From Halorubellus sp. JP-L1 (lineage in GTDB: Archaea > Halobacteriota > Halobacteria > Halobacteriales > Natrialbaceae), in assembly GCF_011440375.1 (NCBI RefSeq), contig NZ_JAAOIR010000001.1, positions 372,001 to 436,000 of the forward strand: a DNA stretch of 64,000 nucleotides, given 5' to 3'. The translations under genes and the position numbers were made by a program. Below are positions 17,049 through 25,561 of the stretch, one piece after another. Position 1 is the stretch's first letter; each line of letters opens with the position of its first letter. A model generated the notes under the pieces. That model worked only from the letters and a program-made list of their open reading frames with translations. It was not told the origin of the DNA and did no database searches.

Positions 17049-18023
17049 ATGGTTCGCGTCATATCGGACGCCGCCGTCGCCGACCTGCTAGACCTCGAGG
17101 CGCTCCTCCCGGTCGTCGCCGACGCGTTCCGCGCGCAGCGCGCCGGTGCGGTCGAGCGACCGGAGCGACCGCACTTCCCGGTCGGAACGGGCCTCGACGA
17201 CGCCGACCCCGGGCGCGCGCTCGGGACGGGGCTCGCGATGCCGGCGTACGTTCACGGCGCCGAGCGGTACGCGACGAAGCTCGCGAGCGTCCACGAGGAG
17301 AACCCCGACCACGGGTTGCCGACGGTGCACGCGCAGGTCCTGTTGACCGATGCGGCGACTGGCCGTCCCGAGTCGCTGCTCGGGGGAACGACGATCACGA
17401 ACGCGCGAACGGGCTGCATCGGCGGGCTGGCGGTCGCGCACCTCGGGGAGTCGCCAGCTCATCTGGCGGTGTTCGGTGCGGGGACGCAGGCGCGCTGGCA
17501 GACCCGGGCGGTCGCGGCCGCGACCGACCTCGCGTCCGTCGCGGTGTACTCGCCGAGCGACTCGAAGACGGCCTGCGCGAGCGACCTCGCAGACCTGCTC
17601 GACGCGGACGTCCGCGCGGCGAGCACGCCCGCGGACGCGCTCGACGGTGCGAACGCGGTCGTGACGGCGACGACGAGCACAGAGCCCGTGTTCGACGCCG
17701 CGGACTGCCCGGACGGCGTCGTGGTCGTCGCCGTCGGCGCGTACACCGAAGCGATGTGCGAGCTCGACGCCGCGACCGTCGAACGCGCGAGTCGACTGTA
17801 CGCGGACGTGCCCGAAGAGGCGGTCGAGACCGGCGACCTCGCCGGACGGCGGTCCATCGAAGAACTCCGGCCGTTCGCGGACTCGTTCGACGACCCAGGG
17901 GTGGCGTCGGACGAACTCGTCGTCGTCGAGAGCGTGGGTTCGGCGGTGCTGGACGCCGCGACGGCGGCGTGGGTGGACGAGCGCGCTCGCGACCAGGACG
18001 TCGGCGAACGCGTCCCGCTGTAG
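17049..18023 (+). CDS. Ornithine cyclodeaminase / mu-crystallin family enzyme
   Basis: A 324-residue NAD(P)-dependent enzyme. K77 in YATKLAS, GGTTITNARTG and the nucleotide motif GAGTQA (143-148) are the family landmarks. Members include ornithine cyclodeaminase, archaeal alanine dehydrogenase and ketimine reductases, and sequence alone does not decide among them. The divergent DAO-family oxidase would make imines, which this family can reduce, so a joint role in amino-acid or imino-acid catabolism is an inference. Confidence 0.85.
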   Translation: MVRVISDAAVADLLDLEALLPVVADAFRAQRAGAVERPERPHFPVGTGLDDADPGRALGTGLAMPAYVHGAERYATKLASVHEENPDHGLPTVHAQVLLTDAATGRPESLLGGTTITNARTGCIGGLAVAHLGESPAHLAVFGAGTQARWQTRAVAAATDLASVAVYSPSDSKTACASDLADLLDADVRAASTPADALDGANAVVTATTSTEPVFDAADCPDGVVVVAVGAYTEAMCELDAATVERASRLYADVPEEAVETGDLAGRRSIEELRPFADSFDDPGVASDELVVVESVGSAVLDAATAAWVDERARDQDVGERVPL

Positions 18024-18044
18024 TCTGCCGGAGCCCGCGCTCCC

Positions 18045-18455
18045 TCAGTCGGTCCAGGCCTCGCCGAGGTTGGTCGCGTACCCGAGGCGGGCCTCGATCC
18101 AGAACGCGGCGGTCCCGACGAGCGTCCCGACGGCGTTCGCGAGGACGTCGCCCCAGGAGGCGTAGCGGCCGGCGAGCGGCCACTGCGCGAGTTCGATGGC
18201 GACGCCGAACGCGACCGCGAACGCGACGACGCCGAGCACTCGCTCGCGAGGTCGATGGCGGGCTTCGGCGGTCGCACCGACGGCGGCGACCGTCACCGCG
18301 GCGTACGCCGCGAAGTGCAGTTGCTTGTCGTACCAGGGGCCGACTGGCGCGCCAGTTGTGGGCGCGTCGAGCAGCGAGAAGTAGACGACGACGGCGAGCG
18401 TCGCGAGGAGCGCGCCGACGCGAACGAACCGTGGCAAGAGCGGGAGTCGAGGCAT
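18045..18455 (-). CDS. VanZ-family membrane protein
   Basis: A 136-residue membrane protein with about four helices. It carries the VanZ signature: KQLHFAAYA in the first half, then IELAQ followed by R-x-x-x-W-x-D-x-x-A-N-x-x-G. The VanZ family occurs widely; its role outside glycopeptide resistance is unknown. It is convergent with the cyclodeaminase gene. Confidence 0.85.
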   Translation of the reverse strand: MPRLPLLPRFVRVGALLATLAVVVYFSLLDAPTTGAPVGPWYDKQLHFAAYAAVTVAAVGATAEARHRPRERVLGVVAFAVAFGVAIELAQWPLAGRYASWGDVLANAVGTLVGTAAFWIEARLGYATNLGEAWTD

Positions 18456-18491
18456 GCGAGAGTCCAGGTGGTGGAATCGGTCAGTGTCGAG

Positions 18492-19574
18492 TCACTGGAC
18501 GGGGTTGAACTGGCGCGGTCGGGGGTCGTTGTAGATCGCGCCCGGTTCGGACGCGTCGGTCGTGTCCCGGCAGGCGAGCGTCGCGACGGGCGTGGCGACG
18601 CCGGTGTCGAGGTGGCCGGCGCGAGCGAGCGCGCGCTCGCAGGCCTCGTTCGGCGTCTCGACGAAGTACTCGTCGTTCTCGACCTCGTCGTAGAACCCCT
18701 GGACGACGGTCTCGGCGAGGCCGCCCTCGCCGCGGTAATCGGGGAGGACGTAGATGCCGTCGAGCGTGACGTGCGGGCCCGTGTGCTGCCAGGTCGCGTA
18801 CCCGACGATCTGGTCGCCGACGAGGAAGATGAGGGCCTGCTTCCCGCCGCGTGCGTACCGCGGGAGCGACGGGTTCTCGTTGTTCGCCATGTGCGAGAGC
18901 ACGTACAGGGCCTCCTCCTTCGGGCTGACGGGGCCGTCTGGGACGACGCGGAACCCGCGGATGACGTCGTCGCCGAACGCCTCGCCGATGTGGACGGCGT
19001 TCAGTACCTCCATCGAGCGCGTGCCCTCGCCGCCGCCCATCACGAACAGGGGGGCGTCGCACTGGCTGCACGAGGAGACGTCGATGCCGAGGTTCGGGAC
19101 GGGGTCGTTCTCGCCGGAGGGCGTGTGCTCGCACTCGACGAACCCGGTGGGTTCGTGCGCGAGCGGGTCCAGGCGGTAGTCCTCGAAGGATTCCTCGGGG
19201 TCGCGGCCGGCGAACAGCCAGTGGCTCTCGTAGGCGGCGCGCTCGCGGAGGTCGACGACGGTCGCGACGTCGTCGCCGGCGAACTGGAGGGTCTGGTTCC
19301 AGACGGTCCCGACCCAGCCGACGGGTTCGCAGACCTCGCCCGAGGCGACCTGCTCGAAGTCGACGGTGTCGCCGTCGCGGCGGCGCGCGTAGACGGTCAT
19401 CGTCTCGCCCTTGACGACGAAGAACGAGGTCACGAATCGGCCGGTGTCGGCGTCGCCGACGAACTTCGGGAGCACCGTCTCGACGTCGGGTCGGGAGGCG
19501 AGTTCCTCGACGAGATCGGTGTCGTCGGGGAGCGTCTCGAGGTCGCTTCCCTGGATCGGCGGAGAGATAGGCAT
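18492..19574 (-). CDS. GNAT-like acetyltransferase-domain protein
   Basis: A 360-residue protein. The N-terminal half has no family I recognise and includes a CSQC pair near the middle that could bind metal. The C-terminal half resembles GNAT: IVGYATWQ, then the acetyl-CoA motif YVLPDYRGEGG. Substrate is unknown. The ATG at 19574 was preferred over one 16 codons upstream, because the first residues (PISPPIQGSD) then look like a native N terminus and the upstream region remains free for a promoter. Confidence 0.6.
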   Translation of the reverse strand: MPISPPIQGSDLETLPDDTDLVEELASRPDVETVLPKFVGDADTGRFVTSFFVVKGETMTVYARRRDGDTVDFEQVASGEVCEPVGWVGTVWNQTLQFAGDDVATVVDLRERAAYESHWLFAGRDPEESFEDYRLDPLAHEPTGFVECEHTPSGENDPVPNLGIDVSSCSQCDAPLFVMGGGEGTRSMEVLNAVHIGEAFGDDVIRGFRVVPDGPVSPKEEALYVLSHMANNENPSLPRYARGGKQALIFLVGDQIVGYATWQHTGPHVTLDGIYVLPDYRGEGGLAETVVQGFYDEVENDEYFVETPNEACERALARAGHLDTGVATPVATLACRDTTDASEPGAIYNDPRPRQFNPVQ

Positions 19575-19740
19575 TGCAGACCCCTTGGAGAAGCCCCCTG
19601 AAAAGGCTTGCCAGACTGTCACGCGCCAGCGGTCGGGGCGTCCGCGGGGACTCGCTCGGTTCCCGTCGGGCCGGACCGTGACGGCCGCCTGGTCCCCGCA
19701 AACCTAGCCCTTATCCACGTGGTGAACTAACACACAACAT

Positions 19741-20922
19741 ATGCGTGCCGCTCGACATGGGACGGGACCGGTCGCGGACCTGCGTGCGTACGCGTCGCAG
19801 GTCCATCCCGTCTTCATGCTCCCACCGATCGCCGCGGCGTGGTTCGGGGCGGCGCTCGCGCGGACGTTCTCGGTCCCGACGCTCGTCGTCGTCTCAGTCG
19901 CGACGTTCTTCGCGGTGTACACCGCGCACGTCAAGGACGGCTACGTCGACTTCCATCTCCGTGGCGAGGACGACGACCACCCCCTGACGCCCGGCGGGTG
20001 TCGGCTTGCACTCGTCGCGGCCGCCGTCGGGTTCCTCGCGTGCATCGTCGTCCTCTGGTCGACCGTCGGTCCTGTGTCGGCGCTCGTGCTCGCCCCGACG
20101 TGGGTGATCGGGTTCCTGCACGCGCCCGTCCTCGACACGAACCCTGTCGGGGCGACGATGGGGTACCCGGTCGGCATCGCACTCGTCATCGTCGGCAGCA
20201 ACCACGCCCAGACCGGCGCGTTCGAAGCGGCGGCGCTCGCGTTCGCGGTCGTCTTCCTGCTCGTGCTCACGGGCGTGAAGGTGATCGACGACCTGACCGA
20301 CGTGGCGTACGACGCGTCCATCGACAAGCGCACCGTCGGCGTCCTCCTCGGCCGGGAGCGCGCGCGCCGGTTCGCGTACGGCCTCGTCGGCGCTGGATTG
20401 TTCGCGGTGCTCGCGTTCGCCGTCGACGGCGTCGTGCCCGCGAGCGCGCCACTCGCGATACCGGCGTTCGTCGTCGTCGCCGCCTACGCCGCTCGCGCGC
20501 CCCCGGATCTGGCGACGATGCTCCTCGTCCGCGGCGCGTACCTCTTCCTCGCCGGCCTCGTCGCCGCCGTCTACTTCCGACCGCTCGCGGGGGTTGCGCT
20601 CCCGGACATCACGGTGCTCGGGCCGTGGACGTACCTCGCGACGGAGGTCGCGTTCGGCGCACTCGCCGCTGGCCTCCTCGTCCGCGCCGGCCGCGACGCC
20701 GCTCGTCGCGCTGCGACGACCGTCGTCGTCCTCTACCCGATCGCGTACGTCTGGGACTGGTACACCCTGGAGGTCGGCGTGTTCGCCATCCCGATGCGAA
20801 CGGGCGTGATGCTGCTCGGCATCCCGATAGAGGAGCACCTGTTCATGGTCGTCGTGCCCGCGCTCGTCCTCGGCATCCACGAGACCCTGCACGAGACGGA
20901 CGCGGACGGCGACGCACCCTGA
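19741..20922 (+). CDS. UbiA-family prenyltransferase fused to a lycopene-cyclase-like domain
   Basis: A 393-residue integral membrane protein with two parts. Residues about 15-290 are a UbiA prenyltransferase. The two Asp-rich motifs are HVKDGYVD (63-70; the usual Asn is His) and DDLTDVAYD (183-191), which bind the prenyl diphosphate through Mg2+. Residues about 293-384 match the CarR/CrtYc-type lycopene cyclase repeat: a WDW turn (338-340), FAIPMRTG and the conserved PIEEHLF (362-368). Haloarchaea elongate lycopene to C50 carotenoids with a UbiA enzyme (LyeJ); this fusion suggests elongation coupled to end-group cyclisation. That is inference. No other carotenoid gene is nearby. Confidence 0.8.
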   Translation: MRAARHGTGPVADLRAYASQVHPVFMLPPIAAAWFGAALARTFSVPTLVVVSVATFFAVYTAHVKDGYVDFHLRGEDDDHPLTPGGCRLALVAAAVGFLACIVVLWSTVGPVSALVLAPTWVIGFLHAPVLDTNPVGATMGYPVGIALVIVGSNHAQTGAFEAAALAFAVVFLLVLTGVKVIDDLTDVAYDASIDKRTVGVLLGRERARRFAYGLVGAGLFAVLAFAVDGVVPASAPLAIPAFVVVAAYAARAPPDLATMLLVRGAYLFLAGLVAAVYFRPLAGVALPDITVLGPWTYLATEVAFGALAAGLLVRAGRDAARRAATTVVVLYPIAYVWDWYTLEVGVFAIPMRTGVMLLGIPIEEHLFMVVVPALVLGIHETLHETDADGDAP

Positions 20923-20974
20923 GGACGGGTCGAGCGATGGGTGGCTCGCGCGACGAGCTGTCCGGAGTGAAACA

Positions 20975-20983
20975 CTTATAAAG
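20975..20983 (+). promoter_or_regulatory. TATA box of the HAD gene at 21005
   Basis: CTTATAAAG stands 22 nt before the GTG start, the spacing of a leaderless haloarchaeal transcript. It also supports the GTG start. Confidence 0.7.
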
Positions 20984-21004
20984 CCACCGACTGTTGTCTT
21001 CGAC

Positions 21005-21667
21005 GTGAGTTACGATACCGTCGTCTTCGACAACGACGGTGTCCTCGTCGGTCGAACGAGCTTCGACGTCCTCCGTGACGCCACGGAAGAGACGTTCGGA
21101 CTGTTCGATGTGACCGACCCGGACCCCGACCACGTCGACGACATGACGATCGGCGCCACCCCCGAACAGGTTGGCGTCGTCTGCGAGCACTACGACATCG
21201 ACCCCGACATCTTCTGGCGGACGCGCGACCGACGGCTGAGTCTCGCGCAGCAGGAGGAGGCCCGCGCGGGCCGGAAGACGTTCTACGACGACCTGCACGT
21301 CCTCCAAGACCTCGAGGTCGAGATGGGCATCGTGAGTTCGAACCAGCAGGAGACCGTGGACTTCCTCCTCGATCACTTCGACGTCCCCGTCGAATTCGGC
21401 GCAGCGTACGGGCGCGAAGCGACGATCGAGAGCCTCGACCGCCGGAAGCCCAACCCCCACTACCTCGAGCGCGCGCTCGCCGACCTGGAAGCCGACGCGG
21501 ACTCGGCGCTGTTCATCGGCGACAACGAGTCCGACATCACCGCCGCCGAACGCGCCGGGATGGACTCCGCGTTCATCCGCCGCCCGCACCGGCGGAACTG
21601 GGAACTGAACGTCTGGCCGACGTGGATCATCGAGGAACTCGAGGACCTCCACCAGATCTGTAACTAA
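21005..21667 (+). CDS. HAD-superfamily hydrolase, paralogue B
   Basis: A 220-residue HAD hydrolase with motif I VVFDNDGVL, motif II IVSSNQQ, motif III in RRKPNPHYLERAL and motif IV FIGDNESD. It is the paralogue of the gene at 13641 with the same length and C-terminal Arg/His cluster. The start is a GTG directly after a strong TATA box. It is a predicted soluble phosphatase; the substrate is unknown. Confidence 0.88.
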   Translation: MSYDTVVFDNDGVLVGRTSFDVLRDATEETFGLFDVTDPDPDHVDDMTIGATPEQVGVVCEHYDIDPDIFWRTRDRRLSLAQQEEARAGRKTFYDDLHVLQDLEVEMGIVSSNQQETVDFLLDHFDVPVEFGAAYGREATIESLDRRKPNPHYLERALADLEADADSALFIGDNESDITAAERAGMDSAFIRRPHRRNWELNVWPTWIIEELEDLHQICN

Positions 21668-21754
21668 CCCAACGACGGCCTCCCACAGACTCGACCGCGA
21701 GCGCGAACCGACGGCGAGCGATAGCTATAGACCGCTGATATCGCGGTGCACTCG

Positions 21755-22597
21755 CTACAACCCGAGTATCTCGCGGGCCTGGTCGGGCGTCGCGACGGGC
21801 CGACCGAGGGTCTCGGCGACGTCGACGACGCGCTGGACGAGTTGCGCGTTGCTCTCGGCGAGTTCGCCGCGTCGATAGTAGACGTTGTCCTCCAGGCCGA
21901 CGCGGACGTGTCCGCCCAGCAGGATCCCGAGTGTCGCGAAGGGGAGTTGGTGGCGGCCGAAGCCGAGCGTGTTGAACGTCGCGCCCTCCGGGAGGTTCCT
22001 GATCGCGTGCAGGAGGTTCTCCGGCCGCGGTGGGGTGAGCGTGCCGCCGCCGAAGATCAGCGTCGCGTACGGCGGATCCGCGACGTCGGCGCGCTCGAGG
22101 AGGCCGTGGACCTCGTTCAGGTGGCCGTCGTTGAAGACCTCGAGTTCGGGCTTGACGCCGCGTTCCCGCATCTCCGCGAGCAGGGAGTCGACGAGCGCGC
22201 GCGTGTTCTCGCTCGTCAGGTGATCGTAGCGGTTCAGCGGCCCCATGTCGAGACTCGCCATCTCCGGCGGCGGATCCGTCCGCAGGGGCTGATGGCGGAC
22301 GTCGTCGGGCGCTGCGGTGCCTCCCGTGGAGTGCTGGATCACGACGTCGTCCGCGTGCTCGCGGATCGCGTCGTCGACCGCCTGGAAGCGCTCCGTCGCG
22401 AACGACCGCTCGCCGTTCGGCTCGCGAGCGTGCACGTGCACGACCGCCGCTCCCGCCGCCTCGGCAGCCGCGGCAGCGCGCCCGATCTCGTCGGGCGACT
22501 CCGGGAGGTTCGGGTTCGCCTCCTTCCCGTGCACGCCCCCCGTGAGCGCGGCCGTCACGATCACCGGCTCGCCAGCGAGGTAGTCGTCGTACGTCAT
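21755..22597 (-). CDS. Beta-keto acid cleavage enzyme (BKACE, DUF849)
   Basis: A 280-residue TIM-barrel enzyme of the BKACE family, which condenses a beta-keto acid with acetyl-CoA to give acetoacetate and a new CoA ester. The N terminus VIVTAALTGG, the zinc-binding H54-x-H56 in VVHVHAREP, NTLGFGRHQ and the signature VGLEDNVYY are all present. The founding member acts on 3-keto-5-aminohexanoate; specificity here is unknown. It overlaps the upstream small cysteine-rich gene by 4 nt (ATGA), so they form one operon. Confidence 0.92.
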   Translation of the reverse strand: MTYDDYLAGEPVIVTAALTGGVHGKEANPNLPESPDEIGRAAAAAEAAGAAVVHVHAREPNGERSFATERFQAVDDAIREHADDVVIQHSTGGTAAPDDVRHQPLRTDPPPEMASLDMGPLNRYDHLTSENTRALVDSLLAEMRERGVKPELEVFNDGHLNEVHGLLERADVADPPYATLIFGGGTLTPPRPENLLHAIRNLPEGATFNTLGFGRHQLPFATLGILLGGHVRVGLEDNVYYRRGELAESNAQLVQRVVDVAETLGRPVATPDQAREILGL

Positions 22598-22839
22598 GCG
22601 TCCTCGTCTGCGTCGACGGTCGGCTCCTCCGCGCCACCAGCCGCCTTTCCAGCAGTCGCTTCGTCGGCGTGCTCGCGGTAGATCTCGCAGTCCCGGTCGT
22701 GCTGGAGGTCGTAGCGGTCGTTGCAGATGTCGGCGCGCATCGGCTGCACGAACGCCGAGGCTGCGGTGCAGTACGCGCGAGCGACGTCGAACGACCGGTC
22801 GCCCGACGCGGACCGGTACTCGAGGAATGGGCACGTCAT
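22594..22839 (-). CDS. Small conserved Cys-containing haloarchaeal protein
   Basis: An 81-residue protein starting TCPFLEYRSA, with Cys at 3, in AYCTAA, in DICNDRYDL and in RDCEIYR. The four Cys and the strongly conserved-looking core suggest a metal or iron-sulfur site; the acidic C terminus is a tail. It overlaps the BKACE start by 4 nt, indicating translational coupling. Its function is unknown to me. Confidence 0.7.
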   Translation of the reverse strand: MTCPFLEYRSASGDRSFDVARAYCTAASAFVQPMRADICNDRYDLQHDRDCEIYREHADEATAGKAAGGAEEPTVDADEDA

Positions 22840-23003
22840 ACGGGTTCGTTGGGTCGCTGGCCCGTAACCGTTTGCGGGCATCCGCGCCACCAGGTTCCGG
22901 CGTCGTCGCCAGAGGACTGCGTCGACGCCAGGTGACGTCGGTGTCACTCGGTGGCGTCGGCGTCCGCACCACGCCTAAGCGACCGCGGCCCCTACCCGTG
23001 GGT

Positions 23004-24008
23004 GTGACTCCCGATACGAGTGGTCTCCATCACGTCACGGCGATCGCGAGCGACCCGACGGCGAACGCCGCGTTCTACGTCGACACGCTCGGCCTCCGAT
23101 TCGTGAAGCGAACCGTGAACCACGACGACCCCGGCACGTACCACTTCTACTTCGGCGACGGCGAGGGGACGCCGGGGACGAACCTCACGTTCTTCCCGTG
23201 GGGCGAGGACGGCCGCGACGGCGAGTTCGGCGCCGGTCAGACCCAGACGGTCGCGTACCTGATTCCCGACGACAGCGTCCAGTACTGGACCGAACGGCTC
23301 GCCGACGCGGACGTGGCCGTCGAGCGCGCCGAGCGCTTCGGCGCGACCGTCCTCGGGTTCGACGACCCGGACGGCATCCGCATCGAACTCGTCGCCGACC
23401 CGGACGCGGAAGGGACCGGAACGCCGTGGGCGGACGGACCCGTTCCGGTCGAGCACCAGCTCCGCGGATTCTACGGCGTGACGCTCGCCGTCGCCGACGT
23501 CGACGCGACCGCGCGCGTCCTCGAGGGCGTTCTCGGGTACGAGCACGAGGCGACCGCCCCAGATTCGGCGGGCACGGACTCCCGCGGCGAGGGCGCCACC
23601 TCGACGAGCGCGGACCGCCACCGGTACCGGAGCGCAGCCGGCGGGCCGGCGTCGATCGTCGACCTCGTCGAGACGGACCGCTCGCGCGGCCGGATGGGTG
23701 CCGGGACCGTCCACCACGTCGCGTTCGCGGCCGAGAGCGTCGACGAACAGGAGGCGTACCGCGAGGCGTACGCCGACATCGGACTGAACGCGACCGAGCC
23801 GATCGACCGCGAGTACTTCCACGCGATCTACTGTCGGGAACCCGGCGGCGTCCTCTTCGAGATCGCGACGACCGGCCCGGGGTTCGCGGTCGACGAGTCC
23901 GTCGACGAACTCGGGAGTCGGCTGACGCTCCCGGACCGACTCGAGGACCAGCGCGAGCGCATCGAGTCCCAGCTTCCCGCGTTCGAGCTCCCGGAGAGCC
24001 ATGACTGA
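23004..24008 (+). CDS. VOC-family ring-cleaving dioxygenase-like protein
   Basis: A 334-residue protein of two vicinal-oxygen-chelate modules. The first starts LHHVTAIASD with an FYVDTLGLRFVKRTVN core; the second includes GVTLAVADV, then VHHVAFA and a Glu in VLFEIAT. Two His and one Glu form the usual metal site. This MhqO/PcpA-like group contains hydroquinone-type ring-cleavage dioxygenases. A GTG at 23004 is used; another GTG lies 6 nt upstream. It overlaps the downstream alcohol-dehydrogenase-fold gene by 8 nt, so the two are one operon. Confidence 0.82.
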   Translation: MTPDTSGLHHVTAIASDPTANAAFYVDTLGLRFVKRTVNHDDPGTYHFYFGDGEGTPGTNLTFFPWGEDGRDGEFGAGQTQTVAYLIPDDSVQYWTERLADADVAVERAERFGATVLGFDDPDGIRIELVADPDAEGTGTPWADGPVPVEHQLRGFYGVTLAVADVDATARVLEGVLGYEHEATAPDSAGTDSRGEGATSTSADRHRYRSAAGGPASIVDLVETDRSRGRMGAGTVHHVAFAAESVDEQEAYREAYADIGLNATEPIDREYFHAIYCREPGGVLFEIATTGPGFAVDESVDELGSRLTLPDRLEDQRERIESQLPAFELPESHD

Positions 24009-25212
24009 GCGCGCGGCCGCAGGGAGGTCGTTCCGGTTCGACTACCGGCCGGGCGTGCTCCGCTTCGGCGAGGACTCGGTCGCGGACCTCGCGCCGGAAC
24101 TGGACTCGCTCGACGTCGAGCGCGCGCTCGTCGTCACCGGACGGACCGTCGGCGACACGCCCGCGGTGATCGACCCCGTGACGGCGGGGCTCGGCGACCG
24201 GCTGGCTGGCGTGTTCGCGGAGACGACGCCGGCGAAGCGACTCGCGACCGCGTACGACGTCGTCGACGCGATGGCCGAGCACGACGCGGACGGCCTCGTC
24301 GCCCTCGGCGGCGGCAGTAGCCTCGACGTCGCGTCGGTCGCGAGCGTCCTCGCCGCGACCGAGCGCGACCGCGACGGCGTCAGCGACGAGTTCGCGGAGT
24401 CAGGGACGATTGCGGTCCCGGAGGCGGACCTCCCGGCGCTCGCGGTGGTGCCGACGACGCTCGCGGGCGCGGAGCTCTCGCAGGTCGCCGGCATCACCGC
24501 CAGTCCCGAGAGCGGACTCGTCGAGACCAAGACTGGTGGCGGCATCGGCCATCCCGCGCTGATGCCGGACGCGGTGTTCCACGACCCCGCGCTCGTCGCG
24601 ACCACACCACGACCGATTCTCGCCGCGTCCGCGATGAACGGCTTCGACAAGGCCCTCGAGTCGACGTACGCGCGGAACGCGACCCCGATCACGGACGCGA
24701 CCGCGACGCGCTCGCTCGCCGTCCTCCAGGACGCCCTCCCAGCGCTCGGCAGCGACCCCGTCACGCCCGCGGACGTCGAACCCGTCCTCGAAGGCATCCT
24801 CCTCGCACAGTACGGGATCTCGCGGCCCGACGGCACCACGCTCTCGCTCGTCCACGCTTTCGGGCACGCACTCACCCGGACGTACGACGTCCAGCAGGGC
24901 GCCGCCCACGCCATCATCGCTCCCCACGCCATCGCGTACCTCCTCGAAGAAGTCGACGCCGGACGCGAACTATTGGTGGAGGCGTTCGACGTAGAGGACT
25001 CGGCGGACGACGACGCCATCGTCCACGCCGTCGAACAAATCCGGGACGCACTCGGATTGGCTTCCAGACTCCGCGACGTCGACGGCCCCGATCGAAGCGA
25101 ATTCGACACCGTCGCTCAGCACGTCCTCGGCGACTCGTTCATGGAGAATGCGCCCAACGGCCTTGACGCAACCCAGGACGAAATCGTTCAGTTGCTCAAT
25201 GCAGCGTACTGA
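24001..25212 (+). CDS. Iron-containing alcohol dehydrogenase-fold oxidoreductase, altered metal site
   Basis: A 403-residue group III dehydrogenase fold. The NAD-binding block ALGGGSSLD (101-109) and VVPTTLAGAE are intact. The metal site is not standard: N213 and K217 (SAMNGFDKALE) replace the usual Asp and His, H285/H289 remain in LVHAFGHAL, and Q299 replaces the His of the PHG motif. Maleylacetate reductases, in the same superfamily, also have Asn at the first position. Because the upstream overlapping gene is ring-cleaving-dioxygenase-like, a maleylacetate-reductase-type role is plausible but unproven. The last 200 nt are less G+C-rich than the body, just before the island. Confidence 0.8.
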   Translation: MTERAAAGRSFRFDYRPGVLRFGEDSVADLAPELDSLDVERALVVTGRTVGDTPAVIDPVTAGLGDRLAGVFAETTPAKRLATAYDVVDAMAEHDADGLVALGGGSSLDVASVASVLAATERDRDGVSDEFAESGTIAVPEADLPALAVVPTTLAGAELSQVAGITASPESGLVETKTGGGIGHPALMPDAVFHDPALVATTPRPILAASAMNGFDKALESTYARNATPITDATATRSLAVLQDALPALGSDPVTPADVEPVLEGILLAQYGISRPDGTTLSLVHAFGHALTRTYDVQQGAAHAIIAPHAIAYLLEEVDAGRELLVEAFDVEDSADDDAIVHAVEQIRDALGLASRLRDVDGPDRSEFDTVAQHVLGDSFMENAPNGLDATQDEIVQLLNAAY

Positions 25213-25213
25213 C

Positions 25214-25543
25214 CCTGATTACACCCCGTCACCACGACTACGCCCTCTTCCCGACCAGTTCGGCATCTGCGAATTCTACGTGATCGACCCCTACCGTAGC
25301 AGCGGCCTCGCTATCCAGTAATTCGACAGCACCTAGACGCAAGACTGCGACGTCGACTACGGCGAGTTCAAACTCAACATTAACTTCGGCGGCCTCCAAG
25401 TTGTCTGGGCAGGAATGACCGACGAGCAGTGATCGGAGTTCCTCGCGAACCCCATTCTCGCGCTCGAAGCGAGGGACATCTTGGTGTTTTTGGTCATCGA
25501 CGATGGCTACCGGCTCGCACCCCAGTGTGGGAAGTGCCTTTGA
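25214..25543 (+). pseudogene. Decayed coding region with three internal stops
   Basis: One frame reads as protein-like sequence (FGICEFYVIDPYRSSGLAIQ, then YGEFKLNINFGGLQVVWAG, then RDILVFLVIDDGY) broken by TAA, TAG and TGA codons and ending in TGA at 25541-25543. The TAG and TGA occur where Trp would fit. There is no start codon in this frame after the upstream gene's stop. I do not recognise the parent protein; the CGKC end hints at a metal site. It marks the left edge of the accessory island. Confidence 0.6.
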
Positions 25544-25561
25544 TGGGTAATTGGGAGGGGC

